Positions 9,451 through 15,248 of a stretch of DNA of 23,602 bases are shown here, piece by piece. This stretch comes from a virus, in IMG/VR virus record IMGVR_UViG_3300017748_000141, positions 1 through 23,602 of that record. One strand, given 5' to 3'. Position 1 is the first letter of the stretch, and each line of letters opens with the position of its first letter. The notes below the pieces were generated by a model that did no database searches, was not told the DNA's origin, and saw only the letters and a list, made by a program, of their open reading frames with translations. The translations under genes and the position numbers were made by a program.

Positions 9451-9865
9451 CTTTGTTATCCTTGAATGCCTTTATAACATCTGAAGAAAATAACTTCTGT
9501 AAGTTAACTAAATACATTTTAGATGCGTTATGGTCTCCACCTGAAACTGACCTCTTGTAATCTAAGTTGTCAATTATTTTCTTCAGACTATCTGTTTTAA
9601 ATACTAAAGTGCAAAATGTATCATCATCTATACACAAGTTATGAAACCAATAATCTGATTCAGTGGCTGCTATACCACTAGGTTTACCATAACTTTCATA
9701 TTCAATGGCTATGTTGCCCGTCTTTTGCCACATACCTCTTTCACTTTTAACTTCAATCTTTTTATCTTGAAGCATATCAGCTACTTGTTTTTCTCTTACC
9801 TTTCCATATTCTAAATCTATATCAAACTTTTTTCTATCATCGGTACATGGCTCTAGATGCTCCAT
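9437..9865 (-). CDS. PD-(D/E)XK-like phage nuclease
   Basis: With the chosen start the protein is 142 aa. An upstream acidic helix (YGKVREKQVADML, residues 20-32) is followed by IEVKSER (E38, K40), then TGNIAIEYESYGKPSGIAATESDYW. This EVK...TGNxxIEYExxGxPSGIxxTxxDYW pattern is typical of small phage restriction-endonuclease-fold proteins, with E-x-K as catalytic residues. A role in DNA degradation or recombination fits but is not shown. The longest frame would start at a TTG at 9916, deep inside the upstream gene. The ATG at 9865 lies one base after the upstream stop (TAGCATG) and is the more likely start. It lies just upstream of mazG and overlaps it. Family call moderate; substrate unknown. 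Confidence 0.65.
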   Translation of the reverse strand: MEHLEPCTDDRKKFDIDLEYGKVREKQVADMLQDKKIEVKSERGMWQKTGNIAIEYESYGKPSGIAATESDYWFHNLCIDDDTFCTLVFKTDSLKKIIDNLDYKRSVSGGDHNASKMYLVNLQKLFSSDVIKAFKDNKDVED

Positions 9866-9866
9866 G

Positions 9867-10109
9867 CTACTTTTTGCCCTTAGTAGTCTCTTCTTCTTTT
9901 TGTGCAGGTCTCTCAAAGAATCTTACTAAGTTATTTAGTTTACCATTCTCATGCTCTAATAAAGATAACTCTTTTTCTATAGTTTCTACAATAGAAGGAT
10001 GGTCTCCAATACCTACAGGGTTAGTCATCATAGCTTCTATATTAGCTATATGACCATTTATCTGTCCAGATATCTTGCTCTTCAAGGCTTGTAATATCAT
10101 TTCTCTCAT
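9867..10109 (-). CDS. Small helical hypothetical protein
   Basis: This 80-aa protein is predicted helical throughout. The N-terminal helix (ILQALKSKISGQINGHIANIEAMM) and a longer coiled-coil-like helix (IVETIEKELSLLEHENGKLNNLVRFF) are joined by a Pro/Gly turn (NPVGIGDHPS). The tail is polar and Lys-rich. Similar short helical-hairpin proteins occur in marine phage genomes, but I know no function. The ATG at 10109 has a strong GGAG six bases upstream and overlaps the stop of the 51-aa membrane-protein gene by ATGA, so the two are probably translated together. Confidence 0.6.
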   Translation of the reverse strand: MREMILQALKSKISGQINGHIANIEAMMTNPVGIGDHPSIVETIEKELSLLEHENGKLNNLVRFFERPAQKEEETTKGKK

Positions 10110-10261
10110 TTACTTCTCCGTTTAGGTTTTAAATGTAAAAACTCTCGTATGTGTAGCTTCCTACCACGAAAGAAAACTATTAAGTTTATTGTTGTATTAA
10201 TAGAGATGGCAATGAGTAACCACCACTGCCACCATAATATTTCATTTGTTGATTCTACCAT
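10106..10261 (-). CDS. 51-aa single-pass membrane protein
   Basis: This short gene fills what would otherwise be a 151-base gap. It starts at ATG 10261, which shares its A with the TAA of the ribonucleotide reductase gene (TAATG), and it ends with TGA overlapping the next ATG (ATGA). The protein has a short acidic N-terminus (MVESTNEIL), a Trp-rich hydrophobic segment (WWQWWLLIAISINTTINLIV, residues 10-29), and a strongly basic C-terminus (HLKPKRRSK). This is the layout of a small single-pass inner-membrane protein with the tail in the cytoplasm. A lysis (pinholin-like) or superinfection role is possible, but nothing in the sequence decides it. The coupled overlaps at both ends and the unbroken frame are the main evidence that it is real. 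Confidence 0.65.
   Translation of the reverse strand: MVESTNEILWWQWWLLIAISINTTINLIVFFRGRKLHIREFLHLKPKRRSK
10137..10172 (-). terminator. Candidate intrinsic terminator or attenuator inside the small membrane-protein gene
   Basis: Read on the - strand, CTTTCGT (10172-10166) can pair with ACGAGAG (10148-10142) with one G-T wobble. Inside it, GTAG (10164-10161) pairs with CTAC (10156-10153) around a GAAG loop, leaving a small asymmetric internal loop. Five T residues follow immediately (10141-10137). This resembles a weak rho-independent terminator. It lies within the coding part of the 51-aa gene, so ribosomes translating that gene would disrupt it. It could lower expression of the three genes downstream (9076-10109). 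Confidence 0.35.
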
Positions 10262-12192
10262 TAACTAGCTTCTATGTCAACCATTTCACATGCATCTGCT
10301 GTACAAGCTAACTCTCTGCCACCTGTTGTGGTGTCTTCTTTCTCATAGTCTGCTAACTTAGACCAATCAATTGCTGTAGGCATTTCCTTGTAGGCTCTCT
10401 CATACTCTTCACCTACTATATCTTGATAAGGTGCTTGTGCATAAGTATGGTCACTAAAAGGTAAGAAAGATATACCTGATACTTCATCAAAGTTTTTGTA
10501 TACCCATGCTCCTACTTCCATCCACTCATCTTCTTTAACAGAGATAGTAACAGAAGGCTTGTGCTCACACCAATGTCTCTGATATAATAACCAAAAGTCT
10601 AATTGCTGTATAGCTGTCATTTCTGTTCTAGTCATTGCACCTGATGGTGATTTCATAGGAAAACTAAATACGGTTGTACTATCAGGCTTCATAACACATG
10701 GCTCACTAGGTATGCCACTATCTTGCATAAACTTTGTTAATGGGTCTTTGTTATCGCCACGTACAGTTCTAATGTAATAATCATTATGTCTAGCATGAAT
10801 ACCTGAAGCACTATCAACTAATTGACTAACTGTACCACTAGGTTTGACACAAGTTATAGCAGTTGACTGTGGTATGCCTAAATCTTTAGCCATCTTCTTA
10901 TTAGTTTCTACTGCTACATGTCTTAGTTGCTCCAACACATCTCCTAATTCATAGTAGGTATTATTTAATACTGGGCAATCAAGGATACCAGTTAGGGAAA
11001 CTCCTAATAGTCTTTCTTCCTCTGTATTATCTTTCCATACCTTACGTAAATATTTAAAGTCTGTAAGTGTAGATTGGAATGTACCAAGTATAGTAGCTAT
11101 TCTAACCTTTTCTTTTAATGTATCTACAGTATCTGTAACACGTGCTACTACTTCAGTTAAGTTACAAAACTGATATGGTCTAAGTATAATCTCTGAACAA
11201 GGATTACAACCAAAGTAATGGTCAGCACTACGTCTACCATTCTCTAATGCTTTTACTTTAGCTGCTTGTCTATTAAATATACCACGTTCTCCTGACTTAG
11301 ATTCATATAAAGATGTCCACTCTCGCATGAATGTACCCATCTCAGGCTTACCTTTAAATGCCACAGAGTTATTGGCTAATGCTCTTTGACCTTCATTCTC
11401 CCACCATTGACCTGACTTGGCATGTCTCATTTGGTCATCACCTAAGTTAGACAATGAGATAAGAGCAGAACGTCTTACTCCACCTACAACTACAACTTCC
11501 CCTATCTTACACATTAAATCGTGACACTCAATAGGAAATAGTCTTCTGCCTTTAGCACCTTGAAACTTAGATATACAAAATCTAAATAACTCTTCTAATG
11601 GTGCAGGTCCTGATGCTCTACCACCAAATGTTTTTAGTCTTGCACCTGCAGGTCTTACTTGCGATGTATCCCATGTAGGTACTTGTCCTACATAGAGCAT
11701 GGCAATGAGTTCTCTCAAAGCTTTTGCCCATCCGGGTCTACTATCTGCGACATGTATGACCGTAGTGCTATCTTCAAAATGCTCATTAACGATAGGTAAC
11801 TTGTCTACGTTTTCTCTTTCTACAGAGAAACCAACACCTGTTCCACACATAAGTATATACATACATTCATCAAAGCTACGAGGACTATCTACAGGTATAT
11901 AGCTACAGTTATAACCACCTACATGACATCTATCTAATGCAGGTCCTGATGTCATTAAGGCTCTCATACTTGGCATAACACCTAAGTTCATTATCTGTGT
12001 AGATAGTTTTTCTTTTAAGGCTTTAGTTATAGTATAGTTATAATTCTTCTTTAAATGATTTTCCATATAATCAAAATATCTATCGACTGTCTCACCCCAA
12101 TTCTCTCTTCTTTGGTCATCTTCTCTCCACCTTGCATAGCGAGAGAGTGCTATAAAGTTCTGATAGTCTGTTGGTAGGTAGTTGCTTAACAT
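10261..12192 (-). CDS. nrdJ: Ribonucleotide reductase, class II (adenosylcobalamin-dependent), monomeric type
   Basis: This 643-aa enzyme reduces ribonucleoside triphosphates to deoxyribonucleotides for phage DNA synthesis, using a thiyl radical made from coenzyme B12. Compared with the Lactobacillus leichmannii enzyme, the active-site cysteine and acid are in NPCSEI (C332, E334). The redox pair would be C96 (GGYNCS) and C343 (QFCNLTE), and the C-terminal shuttle pair is C630/C635 (CTADAC). All five cysteines are present, so it looks functional, though about 100 residues shorter than that homologue. No class I iron ligands or class III glycine-radical end were seen, supporting class II. ATG at 12192 has GGAG six bases upstream and directly follows the previous stop (TAAATG). 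Confidence 0.93.
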   Translation of the reverse strand: MLSNYLPTDYQNFIALSRYARWREDDQRRENWGETVDRYFDYMENHLKKNYNYTITKALKEKLSTQIMNLGVMPSMRALMTSGPALDRCHVGGYNCSYIPVDSPRSFDECMYILMCGTGVGFSVERENVDKLPIVNEHFEDSTTVIHVADSRPGWAKALRELIAMLYVGQVPTWDTSQVRPAGARLKTFGGRASGPAPLEELFRFCISKFQGAKGRRLFPIECHDLMCKIGEVVVVGGVRRSALISLSNLGDDQMRHAKSGQWWENEGQRALANNSVAFKGKPEMGTFMREWTSLYESKSGERGIFNRQAAKVKALENGRRSADHYFGCNPCSEIILRPYQFCNLTEVVARVTDTVDTLKEKVRIATILGTFQSTLTDFKYLRKVWKDNTEEERLLGVSLTGILDCPVLNNTYYELGDVLEQLRHVAVETNKKMAKDLGIPQSTAITCVKPSGTVSQLVDSASGIHARHNDYYIRTVRGDNKDPLTKFMQDSGIPSEPCVMKPDSTTVFSFPMKSPSGAMTRTEMTAIQQLDFWLLYQRHWCEHKPSVTISVKEDEWMEVGAWVYKNFDEVSGISFLPFSDHTYAQAPYQDIVGEEYERAYKEMPTAIDWSKLADYEKEDTTTGGRELACTADACEMVDIEAS

Positions 12193-12357
12193 TTATGTCT
12201 CCGTAATTACTTTTAGTTTTGTTATTTTTGTTCCATCGATATCGTAAAAAAATTCTCTTGTGTATTCCTCAAAGTCTTCTGTAACATCCCCATCAGAAGG
12301 CACAGCATATTCATCAGGGTCAACAGATATAGTGCATATTATTTTAACTTTTATCAT
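12193..12357 (-). CDS. 54-aa acidic hypothetical protein upstream of ribonucleotide reductase
   Basis: This short gene lies in the apparent gap before the reductase. It reads from ATG 12357, 14 bases inside the DUF3310 gene, to TAA 12193-12195, directly followed by the reductase ATG. The product begins MIKVKIICTISVDPDEYAVPS, has an acidic middle (SDGDVTEDFEEYTREFFYDID) and ends KITKLKVITET. The pattern suggests a small alpha/beta fold with strands at both ends. No family was recognised. The exact fit between two genes and the coding-like composition support it; the reductase ribosome site (ACGGAGACA) lies in its last codons. A link to reductase function is only suggested by position. Confidence 0.6.
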   Translation of the reverse strand: MIKVKIICTISVDPDEYAVPSDGDVTEDFEEYTREFFYDIDGTKITKLKVITET

Positions 12358-12619
12358 CGTGATGCTCAATTAATTTATTAAGATACCATTGTGCTTTCTT
12401 TAAATCTTCTACACCATTTTTGTATCTATATCTCCATAGGTATTTAACTATATTACCTTGTAGATAATAATCAAAACCATCAACTAACATAGCTTCTAAT
12501 GCATCTATAGTTTCAATACCAGCTTTGTTGTAGTGAACAGGACTATTAACCATATCTTCCATTTGAACATTATCAGACTGTTTATCAGCTTGGTCTTTTC
12601 TCATTTTCATATACTCCAT
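12344..12619 (-). CDS. DUF3310-family phage protein (possible nucleotide kinase)
   Basis: The C-terminal 65 residues match the DUF3310 pattern: a SPVHYNKAGIETIDALEAML opening, then YLQGNIVKYLWRYRYKNG and EDLKKAQWYLNKLI. DUF3310 proteins are common in phages and are sometimes annotated as nucleotide kinases by relation to T7 gp1.7. The function here is therefore tentative, although the neighbouring ribonucleotide reductase fits nucleotide metabolism. The N-terminal 30 residues are polar and variable. The longest frame opens with GTG at 12631 inside the preceding gene. I chose ATG 12619, just past that gene's stop; ATGs at 12610 and 12604 are alternatives, the last with GGAG nine bases upstream. 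The 3' end overlaps the 54-aa gene. Confidence 0.8.
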   Translation of the reverse strand: MEYMKMRKDQADKQSDNVQMEDMVNSPVHYNKAGIETIDALEAMLVDGFDYYLQGNIVKYLWRYRYKNGVEDLKKAQWYLNKLIEHHDDKS

Positions 12620-12624
12620 ATGTC

Positions 12625-12984
12625 TTAGCACTTATCAGACTTTCCAAAAGTTACATTGATAACATTATCTGCATAAGTTTTTTTTATCTCTTTATCTTTA
12701 TGGTCATCTTTATGTTCTTTGTCAAATACATTTACTACATAATCATTTATCTTATCTCTAAATGTAGGCTCAATCTCCATAAAGTTTAATGTAGAGCAGA
12801 GCATCTTGCATATATGTTCTACTTGATAATAATCATCATCATCTAATGGATTATCTAAATTAGGCATAATAGCTAATTCAATACCACCATTCCATTTACC
12901 CTTACTATTTAGATGAGGATTTACCTTGATTATAAAATCTTCTGGTAACACAGTCTTACTAGTAGTTCGTGAGTCTTTTGCCAT
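12625..12984 (-). CDS. Hypothetical protein between endonuclease I and DUF3310
   Basis: This 119-aa protein has a mixed composition. An N-terminal stretch with strand-like segments (FIIKVNPHLN; KWNGGIELAIM) is followed by an acidic loop (NPLDDDDYY), a helix (VEHICKMLCSTLNFM), a Lys/Asp/His-rich region (DKEHKDDHKDKEIKK) and a C-terminal strand (NVINVTFG). No known family or catalytic motif was recognised. The ATG at 12984 has GGAG nine bases upstream and lies inside the end of the endonuclease gene, so co-translation is likely. A role in DNA metabolism is suggested only by position. Confidence 0.6.
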   Translation of the reverse strand: MAKDSRTTSKTVLPEDFIIKVNPHLNSKGKWNGGIELAIMPNLDNPLDDDDYYQVEHICKMLCSTLNFMEIEPTFRDKINDYVVNVFDKEHKDDHKDKEIKKTYADNVINVTFGKSDKC

Positions 12985-13444
12985 ACTTTGTTTCTCCTTT
13001 TAACTTTCTTCCTATAAACTTTATTCTTTTAGGGTGTTCATCTTTACCTTTTTCTTTTAACCAATCTTCTGGTATTATTCTATCATAATATCTAAAGCCA
13101 TATTTAATACACCATTGTGCATATGTTGACTTTGCTCCCTTACTTAATCTAGAACGACTATTAGTAAATACAAATCTAATATCTAGAGTAGGATGTTGTT
13201 TTTTTATAGCTAAATGTTTTCTTCTATCTGCTGCTAAAAATCTACCTTTAGTTTCTATGATAATTCCGTTGTACAATATAAAGTCAGGAGTATAACTGCG
13301 ATAGGCTAAATCTTCCCACTCTATTTTAATACTTTCATAAGAGTAATCACATTTATTTTTCTTTAGATATAAAGATAGTTTATATTCTAAACCACTTCTA
13401 TATCCATACTTCCTAGCTTGTTTACTTACTTGATATAACTGCAC
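12959..13444 (-). CDS. Endonuclease I, Holliday-junction resolvase (T7 gp3 type)
   Basis: This 161-aa protein matches phage endonuclease I, which resolves four-way junctions and helps break down host DNA. The catalytic set of T7 gp3 (E20, D55, E65, K67) is seen here as E20 (RSGLEYKL), D54 (YTPDF), E64 and K66 (IIIETKGRF). The spacing is almost identical, and the length is close to the 149-residue T7 enzyme with a longer basic tail (KFIGRKLKGETKYGKR). In T7 the protein acts as an intertwined dimer. The start is GTG at 13444, directly after the upstream TAA. It sits with the SSB and Cas4-like nuclease genes, forming a recombination and packaging-resolution group. Confidence 0.92.
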   Translation of the reverse strand: MQLYQVSKQARKYGYRSGLEYKLSLYLKKNKCDYSYESIKIEWEDLAYRSYTPDFILYNGIIIETKGRFLAADRRKHLAIKKQHPTLDIRFVFTNSRSRLSKGAKSTYAQWCIKYGFRYYDRIIPEDWLKEKGKDEHPKRIKFIGRKLKGETKYGKRLTNY

Positions 13445-14299
13445 TTATTCGCCTTTTAACCTAACATACTGAACCATCTTTGGTTCTTTGGCTTGAGACA
13501 TTTGTGCAGGTAGTTCTCTTAATGTAGGGAAGCACGAGTTTCTGTAGTCACAGAATTTACAGTTTGTATTAAGAACAACATTACCTGTAGGAACTTTACG
13601 AAAGAACTCAGGTTGTGGCTCAAAACATCTTTTAAATTCTTTCTGCTCTGCTGTAGCAATAGTTTTCTTTATAGTATTAAGTTCTTCTTCTAAGTCCATA
13701 TTACTTGCTGGAACATACTTAAATTGACCATTGGCTTTATTAACAACCCACCAACCACCTACCTTATGTCCTGATGCTTTTGCGTATCCCGCTAGTTGTC
13801 CAACATAACCAAAACTATCACCATCTTTTAATGTTTCATATGATTCAAACTTATTTCTATATGACCAATCAGATGCTGATTTAATATCATCAACTGCATC
13901 ATTCATAACAATATCATATGTACCTTTAATAGTTCTATCTTTATCTAATTTAAGCTCTACCTCTGTATTATCTTTATATGTTACGCCTGCTTCACTAAGT
14001 AAACCTTTAAATACAGATTCAACAATATCACCTAACATCATATTCATCACGAAGGTAGTAGGTTTAGGTAATGCTTTTTCAGGATGATTTTTTTGAAACC
14101 ATAGTTGGCAAGAAGGTCTGCCTATATTAGACATTCTAAATCTAAACTCTTCTCGTTTGTTACCACCAGCAAATTGACGTTTCAAAGCATCTTTAATTTC
14201 TTCTCCTATACGTTCTATAGTAGAATCACTCATCTTAGTTTTACCATGAGTTGCATCTTCAAGATACTGATGAATCGCCAATTCTGCTGGATGGTGCAT
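13445..14299 (-). CDS. Cas4/RecB-like PD-(D/E)XK nuclease with iron-sulfur cysteines
   Basis: This 284-aa nuclease shows the RecB/Cas4 motif order. GDIVE (90-94) is followed by GTYDI with D129, then VDDIK with D138 and K140, and the QxxxY motif as QLAGY (Q168-Y172). Four cysteines placed as in Cas4/AddB nucleases, C64 near the N-terminus and C247, C250, C256 near the C-terminus, suggest a 4Fe-4S cluster that clamps the domain. Such phage enzymes are probably exonucleases making single-stranded ends for recombination or degrading host DNA. The ATG overlaps the stop of the upstream SSB-like gene (TAATG), so the two are coupled, as in exonuclease/ssDNA-binding pairs. No CRISPR genes are nearby, so a CRISPR role is not suggested. 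Confidence 0.85.
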   Translation of the reverse strand: MHHPAELAIHQYLEDATHGKTKMSDSTIERIGEEIKDALKRQFAGGNKREEFRFRMSNIGRPSCQLWFQKNHPEKALPKPTTFVMNMMLGDIVESVFKGLLSEAGVTYKDNTEVELKLDKDRTIKGTYDIVMNDAVDDIKSASDWSYRNKFESYETLKDGDSFGYVGQLAGYAKASGHKVGGWWVVNKANGQFKYVPASNMDLEEELNTIKKTIATAEQKEFKRCFEPQPEFFRKVPTGNVVLNTNCKFCDYRNSCFPTLRELPAQMSQAKEPKMVQYVRLKGE

Positions 14300-15210
14300 T
14301 ATGCTACCTCTTCAGAATTATCTATATCAATGAAGTCATCTACAGTATCCATATCTTCTTGTGTTATGTTACTGCCTGTCTTTACATTCCACTCATTGAT
14401 GATGTACTCATTGTAATTCTGCACCCAAGAAACAAAGTCGGCAAACATTGTTTGGTCAGACTCAGTTAATGCAACCTGAGTTGATACATCTAAGCTTGGT
14501 AGAGGAAGATAAAATGAATTACCATTAGGTAACTTTCTTTCATCTGTGTTTAGCACAATGTTGTGTTGCACTGGTAGTCTCTTCATTTGTGCTAACTTAG
14601 CAAAGGGAGCACCCATAATTTTGAAAGCATCACGGTTATCAATTTCCCAAATAAATGGAGACTCCTGCAACTCAGCAACTTCACCTCTGTCATCGACAGT
14701 GTTTTCCAAAGTTATTAATCCAAATATAACACGAACTCTTTTTATTTGTTTTAATAACTCTTGTTGAGTTACTGGTAATGATTTAAAATCCTTTACATAA
14801 CCTGCGGCTTTACCACAGTTAAATGTACCTTGATTGTCTTTTAAATCTATATTTAAACTATCAGCCATAACAGTTTTATGGTAAGTACCCATTGGCTCAC
14901 CTGCTTTGGCATTGCTGTTCTTAACAAATCTTTTATACATAAACCTCTGCATAAAGGGTCTGATAGTTGCCGATGAACCGTAATAAGTATTAACTTCAGG
15001 TTTGTCTAAGCGATATGTACCACCATTGACTACCTCAACCTTAACTGTCTTACCGTTCACATCTGTTTCACCCATGATTGGAGCATGATTAATCCTCAAT
15101 CTAGGTAAAGTATTGCTCTTCTTCGGCTCAGAAGAACTATCTCCTGCGATACCCATAGCTTTTGCCATTGCAGCATAGTTATTTGTATCAATAGTTATTA
15201 AATCACTCAT
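14299..15210 (-). CDS. Probable single-stranded DNA-binding protein
   Basis: This 303-aa protein has no catalytic motif. Residues about 35-245 contain alternating strand-like segments (RLRINHAPIM; VEVVNGGTYRL; TIRPFMQRFMYKRF; RVRVIFGLITLE; YLPLP), consistent with an OB-fold core. The C-terminus is acidic (MDTVDDFIDIDNSEEV), as in many SSBs, where such tails bind partner proteins. It lies just after DNA polymerase and directly before the nuclease and endonuclease I genes, close to the place of gp2.5 (SSB) before gp3 in T7. A recombination annealing protein is the main alternative. Its ATG follows GAGAGG, 38 bases after the polymerase stop. The call rests on context and general features. Confidence 0.55.
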   Translation of the reverse strand: MSDLITIDTNNYAAMAKAMGIAGDSSSEPKKSNTLPRLRINHAPIMGETDVNGKTVKVEVVNGGTYRLDKPEVNTYYGSSATIRPFMQRFMYKRFVKNSNAKAGEPMGTYHKTVMADSLNIDLKDNQGTFNCGKAAGYVKDFKSLPVTQQELLKQIKRVRVIFGLITLENTVDDRGEVAELQESPFIWEIDNRDAFKIMGAPFAKLAQMKRLPVQHNIVLNTDERKLPNGNSFYLPLPSLDVSTQVALTESDQTMFADFVSWVQNYNEYIINEWNVKTGSNITQEDMDTVDDFIDIDNSEEVA

Positions 15211-15248
15211 ATGTGATACCTCTCTTTCTTTAAAGTTTTATAGTTATA

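Noticed and set aside
9866-9916. Longer N-terminus of the PD-(D/E)XK nuclease from TTG 9916
   Set aside because: It would overlap the upstream gene by 50 bases and add only a Lys/Arg-rich stretch; ATG 9865 sits one base after the upstream stop.
13445-14299. Cas4-like gene as a sign of a CRISPR system
   Set aside because: No repeat-spacer array and no cas1 or cas2 gene are seen; such nucleases are common phage recombination enzymes.
14105-14469. Two overlapping + strand frames across the SSB and nuclease genes
   Set aside because: They run antisense to well-supported genes, have low-complexity Ser/Phe/Ile translations and match no family.
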